Assembly: GCA_030530385.1 (NCBI GenBank)
Contig: JAUMVB010000002.1
Coordinates: forward strand, 1-64,000
DNA: 64,000 bases
From: a bacterium
GTDB lineage: Bacteria; Patescibacteriota; Saccharimonadia; Saccharimonadales; Saccharimonadaceae
Direction: 5' to 3'
Shown: piece by piece, positions 26,647 to 33,881 of the stretch
How positions within the stretch are numbered: position 1 is the first letter of the stretch
How the letters are laid out: every line of letters begins with the position of its first letter
Notes under the pieces: model-generated
What the model saw: only the letters and a program-made list of their open reading frames with translations
Databases searched by the model: none
What the model was told of the DNA's origin: nothing
Made by a program: the position numbers and the translations under genes

Positions 26647-27096
26647 ATGAAGAAAATTTTAATTGCAATTTTTGTGGTGTTTAGCGTGTTGTTTTTTTCG
26701 CCTACAAATAATATCACATTTGCTAAAAAAGATTGTTCAAAAGAAGACAGCTTTTTTGGGCTACCAGCTTGGTATCGAGGTCTGGTTGATAAAGGAACCT
26801 GTCAGATAAAAAAGATTAACCAAAAAAATGGTTCTGCATACAAAACCGGTTCCGAAGTATCTCTGCAGGTTTTTATTTGGAGTATTATTGGAAACATAGC
26901 TGATATGATTATGCGTTTGATCGGTGTTATCTCGGCTGGCTTTATTATTTATGGTGGATATCAGTATATGCTTTCAGTTGGAGATTCTAGTAAAATGGCA
27001 AAAGCAAAAGTTACCATAACTAATGCTGTGGTTGGGCTAATTATTGCTATTATTGCCTCTGGGATTGTTAGTTATTTAATGAGTAATATAAAATAA
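26647..27096 (+). CDS. VirB2-like two-helix protein 2
   Basis: The 149-residue precursor has a signal peptide (ILIAIFVVFSVLFF), an extracytoplasmic part with two cysteines, then helix 1 (IADMIMRLIGVISAGFIIYGG), the loop SVGDSSKMAKAK and helix 2 (NAVVGLIIAIIASGIVSYLM). These match the shared family pattern S-x-G-(N/D)-S/T-x4-AK. It lies three bases after the first copy and nine before the third, so the set is one transcription unit. Confidence 0.68.
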   Translation: MKKILIAIFVVFSVLFFSPTNNITFAKKDCSKEDSFFGLPAWYRGLVDKGTCQIKKINQKNGSAYKTGSEVSLQVFIWSIIGNIADMIMRLIGVISAGFIIYGGYQYMLSVGDSSKMAKAKVTITNAVVGLIIAIIASGIVSYLMSNIK

Positions 27097-27105
27097 GGAT
27101 TTATA

Positions 27106-27399
27106 ATGTATAAAGCTTACGCACTTGATGAATCAAAAATATTTAAAGATGTATCTGTTGCTAATAAAAGTAAGGAAGTGACTAGCCAACAAGTAAAAGG
27201 TATGTTTAATCTTGCCTTTACTTGGGCGGGGATAATTTGTGTGGTTGTTATTATTACTGCAGGAGCTATGTATACCTTATCCGCTGGAAATACTTCTCGG
27301 ATTCAGAAGGCTAAGATGGCATTAATAGGTGCTATTATTGGCTTGATTATTGTGCTTATGGCTTTTGCAATTGTAAACTTTGTGATAGGAAATATTTAA
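27106..27399 (+). CDS. VirB2-like two-helix protein 3, short form without signal peptide
   Basis: At 97 residues this is the shortest member. It lacks an evident signal peptide and begins with about 35 polar residues, followed by helix 1 (AFTWAGIICVVVIITAGAMY), the loop SAGNTSRIQKAK and helix 2 (IGAIIGLIIVLMAFAIVNFV). Its last base is shared with the start of the next gene (TAATG). Without a cleavable signal it may insert through its first helix. Confidence 0.66.
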   Translation: MYKAYALDESKIFKDVSVANKSKEVTSQQVKGMFNLAFTWAGIICVVVIITAGAMYTLSAGNTSRIQKAKMALIGAIIGLIIVLMAFAIVNFVIGNI

Positions 27400-27767
27400 T
27401 GAAGAAAATTATTTTAATTCTAACTATTATATTAAGTTCATTTTTTATAGCAGGCTTTTCTTTACCTGCCTTTGCAGAAAATGATGCATGTAATTATATG
27501 GCTAGTGATGCTTTGTGTAAAAATAAAGATAATACCAACCCGGTCCAGCGTGCAAAAAATATAATAAATATTTTACTGACTATTGTTGGGGCTGGATCTG
27601 TTGTAGTGATAATTTATGCTGGAATCTTATTTGTGATTTCATCTGGTAATTCGCAAACAATCCAGACTGCTAAAAATACTATTATTTATGCTGTTATAGG
27701 CTTAGTTATCTCGATTCTATCTTTTGCAATTGTTAATTTTGTGGTCAGTAGCACTACCACACCATAG
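27399..27767 (+). CDS. VirB2-like two-helix protein 4
   Basis: The 122-residue precursor has a signal peptide ending near PAFAEN, then a short polar part with two cysteines. Helix 1 is IINILLTIVGAGSVVVIIYAG, the loop is SSGNSQTIQTAK, and helix 2 is IYAVIGLVISILSFAIVNFV. The loop and second helix are nearly the same as in copy 5, suggesting a local duplication. It overlaps copy 3 by one base. Confidence 0.7.
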   Translation: MKKIILILTIILSSFFIAGFSLPAFAENDACNYMASDALCKNKDNTNPVQRAKNIINILLTIVGAGSVVVIIYAGILFVISSGNSQTIQTAKNTIIYAVIGLVISILSFAIVNFVVSSTTTP

Positions 27768-27828
27768 CAATTATAATTTTTAATTTAAAAAGATAGAAAA
27801 TAATAAAAATACTAAGAAAGGTATAATA

Positions 27829-28203
27829 ATGAAAAAAATACTATTGATTATAGGCACTATTGCGGCAATTATAGCCCCACAGATGATATTAGCTAGTTCT
27901 TCGTCTAATTTAGTGTTTGCTGATGCTAAAACTCAGATTGAAAGTGCCGTTAATGAAGTTGGCGGTAGTGAAAATAAAACTGATGTCAAAGGTTTTATTG
28001 GAAATATTATTAAAACTATGTTTTTTGTAGTTGGTGTTTTGGCGGTAATAGTAATTATATTTGCTGGAGTAACTTTTGTGATGTCTGCTGGCAATTCACA
28101 GACCATTCAGAAGGCCAAGACTACGATTATTTATGCGGTAATTGGTCTAATAGTATCAATTCTTTCTTATGCAATTGTCAACTTCGTAGTTAGCTCTCTT
28201 TAA
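27829..28203 (+). CDS. VirB2-like two-helix protein 5
   Basis: The 124-residue precursor has a signal peptide, a polar segment, helix 1 (MFFVVGVLAVIVIIFAG), the loop SAGNSQTIQKAK and helix 2 (IYAVIGLIVSILSYAIVNFV). It is very close to copy 4 in the loop and second helix. AGAAAGG lies a few bases before the ATG, and a 61-base spacer separates it from copy 4. Confidence 0.7.
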   Translation: MKKILLIIGTIAAIIAPQMILASSSSNLVFADAKTQIESAVNEVGGSENKTDVKGFIGNIIKTMFFVVGVLAVIVIIFAGVTFVMSAGNSQTIQKAKTTIIYAVIGLIVSILSYAIVNFVVSSL

Positions 28204-28205
28204 TA

Positions 28206-28233
28206 TTGACATTAGCATATAAATTGGTATAAT
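28206..28233 (+). promoter_or_regulatory. Consensus promoter of VirB2-like gene 6
   Basis: TTGACA (28206-28211), 16 bp and TATAAT (28228-28233) are both perfect consensus boxes. A leader of about 32 bases with AAAGG before the ATG follows. The sixth copy can therefore be expressed strongly and independently of the upstream copies. Confidence 0.75.
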
Positions 28234-28272
28234 TTAATTAAGATATTTTATATTTAAAAGAAAGGTAAAATA

Positions 28273-28692
28273 ATGAAGAATATAATAAAGAAAATTTCAG
28301 TTGCAGCTTTTGCGGTTGCTCTATCTGTTGCTGGAATTTCAACATTAACAGTTTCAACACCTGCCTATGCTGACCCTAAGAAGTCTAGTTCTGGAAGCTT
28401 TAGTCTGCAGGATGGTATGAATGCTGCTAAAACTGATGATCAGCAGTCTAACCTATTCGGTGATACTGGTATCTTCACTACTATTGTACGAGTTATGCTC
28501 TTCTTGATTGGTGTGATTAGTGTGATTATGCTTATCTATGGAGGTATTCAATACGTTCTTTCTACGGGTGATTCAGGAAAAGTCACAAATGCTAAGAATA
28601 CAATTCTCTATGCGGTAGTAGGTCTAATCGTTGCAATCCTATCTTATGCGATTGTCAACTTCGTTCTTACTTCAATTAACGGCGAGAAATAG
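28273..28692 (+). CDS. VirB2-like two-helix protein 6, probably the major cluster pilin
   Basis: The 139-residue precursor has a signal peptide ending near PAYADP. A Ser/Lys/Gln-rich segment precedes LFGDTGIFTTIVRVMLFLIG, then the loop STGDSGKVTNAK and helix 2 (ILYAVVGLIVAILSYAIVNF). It shares the FG(D/N)TGIFT motif only with the distant copy at 49,860-50,309. Both are preceded by a TTGACA/TATAAT promoter, so these two look like the highly expressed pilin subunits. Two hairpins follow the gene. Confidence 0.72.
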   Translation: MKNIIKKISVAAFAVALSVAGISTLTVSTPAYADPKKSSSGSFSLQDGMNAAKTDDQQSNLFGDTGIFTTIVRVMLFLIGVISVIMLIYGGIQYVLSTGDSGKVTNAKNTILYAVVGLIVAILSYAIVNFVLTSINGEK

Positions 28693-28719
28693 AATCTATA
28701 TACTTGCATAGTTAACACT

Positions 28720-28748
28720 AAAGACTCTCTATCGAGAGTCTTTAGTTT
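28720..28748 (+). terminator. Terminator of the VirB2-like cluster
   Basis: AAAGACTCTC and GAGAGTCTTT form a perfect 10-bp stem with a four-base loop. It is the first of two hairpins between the pilin cluster and the convergent hsp20 gene. Confidence 0.7.
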
Positions 28749-28765
28749 GGTTAATAAAATAATAA

Positions 28766-28795
28766 AAATACTCACTTTTATTGTGAGTATTTTAA
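28766..28795 (-). terminator. hsp20 terminator (two-way)
   Basis: AAATACTCAC and GTGAGTATTT form a 10-bp stem with a seven-base loop and flanking A/T runs on both sides, directly after the hsp20 stop codon on the minus strand. Confidence 0.72.
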
Positions 28796-29266
28796 CTATA
28801 GGACTTGAATTTTCTTTGATTCTTGTTTGACTTTTACGAAACTAATTGTTAGGATTCCGTCTTTGAGTATAGCCTCAACTTCATTTTCTTTAATATCTAC
28901 TGGGATATTATAAGTTCGGCTAAATTCTCCCCAATAGCATTCCTGTGCGTGCCACTTTGTTACCCCTTCTTGATCATTAGTTGATAGAGTTCCGCTAATT
29001 GTTAGAATTCTATCACTTAATGAAACATCAAGATCACTCTTGTTTACCCCTGCTGTACGCGCCTTGATGAAAAATCTATCTTCTGTCTCATAAGCATCGA
29101 TCGCTAGTTGTCCAGGGAGTTCATCTTCTTCAGATGGTGTGATACTAACAGTTTCTTCGGTAGACTCACTAGCAACGGGGTCATCAAGTAAACCTGTATC
29201 ATCGAAATTAAATGCAGCTTCAAGTTCATCCTTTAGAAAGCTATCATCGTTTTGTCTTCTAGCCAT
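28796..29266 (-). CDS. Hsp20 / alpha-crystallin small heat-shock protein
   Basis: The 156-residue protein has an acidic N-terminal extension of about 50 residues, then an alpha-crystallin domain: QLAIDAYETEDRFFIKARTAG, VSLSDRILTISGTL, EFSRTYNIPVDI and the closing AILKDGILTISFVK with the conserved LKDGIL motif. Small heat-shock proteins hold unfolding proteins for ATP-dependent refolders. GGAGGAG lies before the ATG. Promoter boxes TTGATT (29335-29330) and TATAAT (29312-29307) overlap the divergent comF promoter. No CIRCE element was seen. Confidence 0.93.
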   Translation of the reverse strand: MARRQNDDSFLKDELEAAFNFDDTGLLDDPVASESTEETVSITPSEEDELPGQLAIDAYETEDRFFIKARTAGVNKSDLDVSLSDRILTISGTLSTNDQEGVTKWHAQECYWGEFSRTYNIPVDIKENEVEAILKDGILTISFVKVKQESKKIQVL

Positions 29267-29306
29267 TTCTCCTCCACATTATTTTAAATAGGCTTAAACT
29301 TACTTT

Positions 29307-29335
29307 ATTATAGCGTATTTTTAGGGTATAATCAA
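29307..29335. promoter_or_regulatory. Overlapping divergent promoters of hsp20 and comF
   Basis: On the minus strand TTGATT (29335-29330), 17 bp and TATAAT (29312-29307) serve hsp20. On the plus strand a TATAAT (29327-29332) lies before comF, with AGGGGAAAG next to the ATG. The two promoters overlap, so use of one should hinder the other. Confidence 0.6.
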
Positions 29336-29353
29336 GGGGAAAGTTTAATTTTT

Positions 29354-30007
29354 ATGAAGAAAAATTTATTCTCTAGCGTTTTGGATTTATTCGCCCCTAA
29401 CCACTGTTATATTTGTAATAAAATTGGTAATTTAGTTTGCAATGAATGCCTTGAAAAACATAATTTTCAAATTCAAATAATTAAACGGCAATCTAAGCGT
29501 CGCCCTTCTCGCGAGTTTTTTCTGGGAGATCGGGAAGGTGTTTTAGCAAAGATTTTAGATGATGCTAAGTTTAATGGCTGGCGAGAAAATTTTGAGATTT
29601 TAGCGCTTATTTTGTCTCGATCGTTAAAGAAAAATAACCTTTTCTATGGTTCGAAAGATGATATTATAATTGTGCCGGCACCAACTTCTTCTCGGCATGC
29701 TCGTCAGCGTGGCGTGGCGCATAGTGAGTTCATGGCGGAGGTTCTATCTAATGAACTTAGTGTTGAAACGGCAGATATTATTGCTAGGACATCACATTTC
29801 GTTCAAAAAGGCGCCTCGGCTAAAGTTCGCAAAAAGCAGGCTCTGGAAGGATATCAACTTGTGGGAGAAATTAATCGGGATAAAATCTATGTAATTCTTG
29901 ATGATATTAAAACAACTGGTGCGACTATAGATTCAATTTCTGATATTTTACTTCAGGCTGGAGCTCATGAAGTCTGGGCGGTTTATTTGATGCGCCAAAA
30001 AATATAG
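29354..30007 (+). CDS. comF: ComF family phosphoribosyltransferase-like protein
   Basis: A four-cysteine zinc motif (CYIC and CNEC) at the N-terminus is followed by a type I phosphoribosyltransferase fold with the PRPP-binding signature VILDDIKTTGAT near residue 185 and the segment QKGASAKVRKKQ. The 217-residue length is typical of ComF/GntX proteins, which are linked to uptake of external DNA. In a reduced organism with pilus-type ATPases this supports natural uptake of nucleic acids, but no other competence gene is seen here. Confidence 0.88.
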   Translation: MKKNLFSSVLDLFAPNHCYICNKIGNLVCNECLEKHNFQIQIIKRQSKRRPSREFFLGDREGVLAKILDDAKFNGWRENFEILALILSRSLKKNNLFYGSKDDIIIVPAPTSSRHARQRGVAHSEFMAEVLSNELSVETADIIARTSHFVQKGASAKVRKKQALEGYQLVGEINRDKIYVILDDIKTTGATIDSISDILLQAGAHEVWAVYLMRQKI

Positions 30008-30102
30008 ATGATAAATACCTATATTAAAAGAAGCATATAACATAGGTAAACAAATCTTTATCTTGAAATAGTGAATTGAATGTGATAAAATAATTATAGT
30101 CT

Positions 30103-30192
30103 GGAGAGGTGGCCGAGTGGTTGAAGGCACCGGTCTTGAAAACCGGCATGCGGGAGACCGTATCGAGGGTTCGAATCCCTCCTTCTCCGCCA
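30103..30192 (+). tRNA. tRNA-Ser(UGA)
   Basis: A complete class II tRNA with a long variable arm. The acceptor stem pairs GGAGAGG with CTTCTCC (one G-U), the anticodon loop is CTTGAAA with anticodon TGA, the T-loop has GGTTCGAATCC, and CCA is encoded. It reads UCN serine codons, chiefly UCA. Confidence 0.96.
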
Positions 30193-30214
30193 GAAATTTG
30201 AAGTTCAATAAAAT

Positions 30215-30250
30215 AAATAATCCTATTTTGCGAGGTAGGATTATTTTTAT
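30215..30250 (+). terminator. Terminator after tRNA-Ser(UGA)
   Basis: AAATAATCCTA and TAGGATTATTT form an 11-bp stem with a ten-base loop, followed by a T-rich stretch 22 bases after the tRNA end. Confidence 0.75.
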
Positions 30251-30266
30251 TTATCAATTTTTAAAT

Positions 30267-30386
30267 TTAAAACCTTATTATTTTAAATGAGGTTTTTTGT
30301 TTCATCATTAATGGGAAAGCTTTTCTGAGATGACTGTGTATAACTGCATCGCCTATTACCCTAAAATCAGAAATACCTTCCATCAT
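30267..30386 (-). CDS. Possible small protein or gene remnant of unknown function
   Basis: A 39-residue frame starts with two adjacent methionines (MMEGISDFRVIGDAVIHSHL) and ends before the tRNA terminator. The same frame stays open upstream for about 30 further codons up to the pnp terminator, but without a usable start, so this may be the tail of a decayed gene. A TACAAT lies four to seven bases before the two ATGs, without a convincing -35 box. No family was recognised. The rest of 30,193-30,534 holds only terminators and AT-rich sequence. Confidence 0.25.
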   Translation of the reverse strand: MMEGISDFRVIGDAVIHSHLRKAFPLMMKQKTSFKIIRF

Positions 30387-30471
30387 TCTTATTGTATCTT
30401 GTTTTTCACCGTTTAAAATCTCAAATTTGACTATAATTACTAAAATATACCATTTAGTTTTACGATAGTCA

Positions 30472-30517
30472 ATATAAAAACCACCTATTATATATGATAT
30501 AGGTGGTTTTTATATTG
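30472..30517 (-). terminator. pnp terminator
   Basis: A long stem of AATATAAAAACCACCTAT with its complement surrounds a short AT loop, 18 bases after the pnp stop codon on the minus strand. T-runs flank both sides. Confidence 0.8.
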
Positions 30518-30534
30518 CGAAACGATAAGATGAT

Positions 30535-32661
30535 TTATTGCTTAACACCTTTCATCGTAAGATTTAGGCGACCTTTTTCATCAATTTTGTCGAGCTTGAC
30601 CCAAATTTCTTGGTCTTGGCTTAAAACATCAGTCACTTTTTCAGTTCTCTTTTCGGATATTTGCGAGATATGCAGCATTCCATCAATTCCGGGTAGAATA
30701 TTCACAAAAGCGCCAAAATCCTTGATCGAAACCACTTTTCCGCGATAGATTTTGCCGATTTCTGGCTCTTCAACCAAAGATTTAATCCAGTTGAGGGCTT
30801 TTTCGATTTGCTCGGCATTAGGGCTGGCAATTGTGATTAAGCCATCTTCTTTGATATCAACTTCGGCTCCAGTTTCAGAAGTAATTTTATTGATTGTTTC
30901 ACCACCCTTACCAATAATCGCACCAATTTTATCGGGATTGATTTTAAGTTTTTCAATTCGAGGCGCATATGGCGAAAGCTCAGCTTTTGGTTCAGAAATT
31001 ACGCTCAATATATGGCGCAGAATATGCTCACGGCCTTTGCGAGATGTTAAAATTGCTTTTTCAAGAACTGAAACTGGCAAACCGTGAACTTTCATATCCA
31101 TTTGTAGTGCGGTAATTCCATTTTTTGAGCCTGTACATTTGAAGTCCATGTCGCCAGCAAAATCTTCTGCATCTGCAATATCACTTAAAATATAAGGTGT
31201 TTCTCCGTCCATCATTAAGCCCATTGCGATTCCAGAAACCGCATTTTTTAGTGGCACACCAGCGCTCATTAACGCCATGCAGCTTGAGCAGGTTGCAGCC
31301 ATTGATGTTGAACCATTTTGGCTCATAATTTCAGTTACGCTACGAATAGCATAAGGGAAATCTTCTTCATTCGGCAAAACCGCCTCTAAAGCGCGCTGAG
31401 CTAAATATCCGTGGCCGATTTCGCGCCTACCAGGGCTACCTAATCGGCGAGGTTCGCCAACAGTGTATCCAGGAGCATTATAATGATGCATATAACGGCG
31501 TTCAATTTCATTAAATTCCATTGTATCAACCAGTTGCGAGTATGAAAGTGGCGCAAGTGTCACGATATTCATTGCTTGAGTTACGCCACGAGTAAACAAA
31601 CTCGAACCGTGCGCACGTGGCAAAAAGTCGATTTCGCTTGAAAGCGGGCGGATTTCATCCAGAGCTCGCCCATCTGGTCGCTCACCATCTTCCACAATCC
31701 CCTTTCGAACAGCTTTATGAACCGCCAAAGTGAAAGCTTCATCGTAATCTTTTCGGATTTCTTCATAAGCTTCTTCCCCAAATTTTTCAAGCATTTCTGA
31801 GTGGAATTTCTCACGAATTTCAGCAATATTTTGGTTATATTTTGGATAGGCTTCACGAATCTCTGAGCCGAATTTTCCTTCTGTCCAAGCTTCAACTTCT
31901 TTCGAAATTTCTTCATCTGGCAAAATAAGCTCAAATTTTCGTTCTTCAAAATAACCCGCCTCGATATATTTGGTGCGAAGTTCATTTTGCAGCTTGATCG
32001 CTGGCTGAAAATTCTCAAAAGCCCAAGCGAGACCTGAGATAATTTCTTCTTCGGGGACTTCATTTGCGCCCGCTTCAACCATGGTAATTCCGCTTTCAAT
32101 TCCGGCTACAACCAAATCAAGTGAGGAATTTTCGCGCTCCTCAGGATTTAGAAAGGCTTTAAACTCGCCATTTACTTTACCGATTCGGAGACCGGCAACT
32201 GGACCATCAAACGGCACACCAGCTAGATGAAGCGCACTTGAGGCTGCAATCATCGCAATCATATCTGGGCGAAATTCTGGGTCGGCCGAAAGCACGGTTG
32301 CGACAACCTGTACTTCTTCGCGATAACCTTTTGGAAAGAGTGGTCGAATTGGTCGGTCGATCAATCGCCCAATTAAAATTGCATCGTCGCTTGGTCGCCC
32401 CTCTCGCTTAATAAATCGTGAGCCAGAAATCCGTCCGCTGGCATACCACTTTTCTTCGTAATCAATTGATAGCGGAAAATAATCTAGAGCCACCGGTTTC
32501 GAACCCAGTTGAACTGTTCCCAAAACCACGGTTTCGCCGTATTTTGCAATCACGCTTGCAGTTGAACGAAAACCAACTTTACCAACTTCTAGCGTTAATT
32601 TTCGCCCCAAAAAATCAGTGCTAACCGAAATTACACTTTTCCCTGTTGGGTTTATAATCAT
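30535..32661 (-). CDS. pnp: Polyribonucleotide nucleotidyltransferase
   Basis: PNPase degrades RNA 3' to 5' with phosphate. The two RNase PH-like domains are present (GRKLTLEVGKVGFRSTASV; SLFTRGVTQAMNIVTLAPLS). They are followed by a KH domain (KIGAIIGKGGETINKITSETG, in part) and an S1 domain (GKIYRGKVVSIKDFGAFV). ATG at 32661 is used because AAGGAG lies seven bases upstream; an ATG 69 bases further up would add a non-conserved tail. The leader from a TATAAT at 32762-32757 is about 90 bases. Confidence 0.97.
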   Translation of the reverse strand: MIINPTGKSVISVSTDFLGRKLTLEVGKVGFRSTASVIAKYGETVVLGTVQLGSKPVALDYFPLSIDYEEKWYASGRISGSRFIKREGRPSDDAILIGRLIDRPIRPLFPKGYREEVQVVATVLSADPEFRPDMIAMIAASSALHLAGVPFDGPVAGLRIGKVNGEFKAFLNPEERENSSLDLVVAGIESGITMVEAGANEVPEEEIISGLAWAFENFQPAIKLQNELRTKYIEAGYFEERKFELILPDEEISKEVEAWTEGKFGSEIREAYPKYNQNIAEIREKFHSEMLEKFGEEAYEEIRKDYDEAFTLAVHKAVRKGIVEDGERPDGRALDEIRPLSSEIDFLPRAHGSSLFTRGVTQAMNIVTLAPLSYSQLVDTMEFNEIERRYMHHYNAPGYTVGEPRRLGSPGRREIGHGYLAQRALEAVLPNEEDFPYAIRSVTEIMSQNGSTSMAATCSSCMALMSAGVPLKNAVSGIAMGLMMDGETPYILSDIADAEDFAGDMDFKCTGSKNGITALQMDMKVHGLPVSVLEKAILTSRKGREHILRHILSVISEPKAELSPYAPRIEKLKINPDKIGAIIGKGGETINKITSETGAEVDIKEDGLITIASPNAEQIEKALNWIKSLVEEPEIGKIYRGKVVSIKDFGAFVNILPGIDGMLHISQISEKRTEKVTDVLSQDQEIWVKLDKIDEKGRLNLTMKGVKQ

Positions 32662-32834
32662 ATTTTCTCCTTCTGCCAAATGAGTTGCAGGAATCTTCTT
32701 CGAAAATATTTCGAAAATAATTTCTACCACACATTCAGCGTTAATTTTACTCTTTCATTATAACATTTTTAGCTTATTTTTAAAAGGTCGGCTGAAGGGT
32801 GAGACTTGTTCGAATTTATGCTAAAATAATTACT

Positions 32835-33233
32835 ATGGAAGATTCAATTTTTACGAAAATTATTAAAGGTGAAATCCCCTGCCACAAGGTTTATGAAGAC
32901 GAAAAAGTTTTTGCAATGCTTGATATTGAGCCGCTTTCGAACGGTCATGTTTTGGTTATTCCAAAAAAGCAAGTTGATTTGATTTGGGATTTAGAACAAA
33001 GTGATTATGATTATCTGTGGCAAATTGCTAAAAAAATAGCCCAGAAAATTCAAGCTGAAATGAAGCCGATTCGCGTGGGTGTTGTGGTTGAAGGTTTTGG
33101 TGTGCCACACGCCCATATTCACCTTGTTCCACTTTATGATAAAAATGTTTTGCAGCTCCACCACGGCTACCCCGCTGAAACTTCACCCGAAGAACTTGCT
33201 AAAATTGCTAAGAAAATTGCTTTCGAAAAATAA
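32835..33233 (+). CDS. HIT family nucleotide hydrolase/transferase
   Basis: The 132-residue protein from ATG at 32835 starts FTKIIKGEIPCHKVYEDEKV and carries the histidine triad PHAHIHLVPL near residue 96. HIT proteins split nucleotide-phosphate linkages such as adenosine phosphoramidate. ATG at 32835 is preferred over GTG at 32799 because the -10 box TAAAAT (32822-32827) lies between them, seven bases before the ATG. Its exact substrate cannot be read from the sequence. Confidence 0.92.
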   Translation: MEDSIFTKIIKGEIPCHKVYEDEKVFAMLDIEPLSNGHVLVIPKKQVDLIWDLEQSDYDYLWQIAKKIAQKIQAEMKPIRVGVVVEGFGVPHAHIHLVPLYDKNVLQLHHGYPAETSPEELAKIAKKIAFEK

Positions 33234-33258
33234 AAAAATCCCCACAATTTCGTGGGGA
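33230..33258 (-). terminator. Two-way hairpin between the HIT gene and the unknown minus-strand gene
   Basis: TCCCCAC and GTGGGGA form a 7-bp GC-rich stem with a six-base loop. On the minus strand it is followed by seven T residues, so it ends the gene at 33,266-33,667. Confidence 0.75.
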
Positions 33259-33265
33259 CTAATGT

Positions 33266-33667
33266 TTATTTGAAATCGTTGGATATAATGCTAATATTAT
33301 ACCCTTCACTTGCCGTGCGTTCTTCGACATTAAAGTGTATTTTCGAATTCAGTTTGTAATAATCGATGTATACACCTCTTTTTAGCCACCAATTTTTTAG
33401 AGTGTGCCGATCTGAGTAATTACCAGACATTCTTTCTAGAATAGGAATAGAATTTACCTTACCTTTTGAGTGTTTTATATATTCTTTGGCAAAGTTTTCT
33501 ATTTCTTTGCGACTATCCGCAAGGACATTTTCAAGTTTTCCATTTATAGAAAGCAAGAAAACTTTATCTGTCTTCTTTACTAAGTCGCCATTTCCATCGA
33601 AGATTTCTATGGTTTCTCCTTTTAGACTTTTTAGGATGTACACCACTACGTATGTAGATTTTTCCAT
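33266..33667 (-). CDS. Protein of unknown function with structured upstream region
   Basis: No family was recognised in the 133 residues. A beta-rich N-terminal half (STYVVVYILKSLKGETIEIF and KVFLLSINGKLENVL) is followed by a helical segment (SRKEIENFAKEYIKHSKGK) and another beta-rich end. There is no signal peptide or membrane helix. GGAGAA precedes the ATG. The ~200 bases upstream contain three successive hairpins, and GC-rich and AT-rich patches alternate, unlike neighbouring spacers. This suggests an accessory, regulated gene. Confidence 0.5.
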   Translation of the reverse strand: MEKSTYVVVYILKSLKGETIEIFDGNGDLVKKTDKVFLLSINGKLENVLADSRKEIENFAKEYIKHSKGKVNSIPILERMSGNYSDRHTLKNWWLKRGVYIDYYKLNSKIHFNVEERTASEGYNISIISNDFK

Positions 33668-33706
33668 TTATTTTCTCCGCGTTTAAAGTCCGCCCGACTG
33701 TAGATT

Positions 33707-33771
33707 TTTCGAAGCTTTCAGCTTCGAAAGCTAAGTTTAATTTTTAAACTCAATTTTCGAAACTGAAAATT
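33707..33771. repeat. Three consecutive perfect hairpins
   Basis: TTTCGAAGCT/AGCTTCGAAA (33707-33729, 10-bp stem, 3-base loop), AGTTTAA/TTAAACT (33734-33750, 7-bp stem) and AATTTTC/GAAAATT (33752-33771, 7-bp stem) follow one another with four and one bases between. They lie upstream of the unknown minus-strand gene and may form a structured leader or small RNA. Confidence 0.6.
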
Positions 33772-33846
33772 CGGCAAAACTAGCCAGATTCCTATTTCTG
33801 AAATGTCCTCTCGCTCCACGCAAGTTTCATAACTATATCACTAAAA

Positions 33847-33875
33847 TTGAAAAAAGTCAATAGTTATGCTAGAAT
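33847..33875 (+). promoter_or_regulatory. rlmH promoter
   Basis: TTGAAA (33847-33852), 17 bp and TAGAAT (33870-33875), with an upstream TATGC, lie six bases before the ATG. The transcript should be leaderless. Confidence 0.72.
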
Positions 33876-33881
33876 CCAAGT

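Noticed and set aside
14362-28692. The secretion locus as an integrated conjugative element
   Set aside because: No integrase, relaxase, flanking direct repeats or tRNA attachment site was seen, and base composition does not visibly differ from the neighbours.
29267-29353. CIRCE or other heat-shock operator upstream of hsp20
   Set aside because: No long inverted repeat of the CIRCE type is present. Only the two overlapping divergent promoters can be seen.
32662-32730. Upstream start for pnp
   Set aside because: The extra 23 residues are not conserved PNPase sequence, and AAGGAG lies at correct distance from the ATG at 32661.
33668-33846. RNase P RNA, tmRNA or SRP RNA in the structured spacer
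   Set aside because: The conserved cores of these RNAs were not found on either strand, and the region is too short for the first two.
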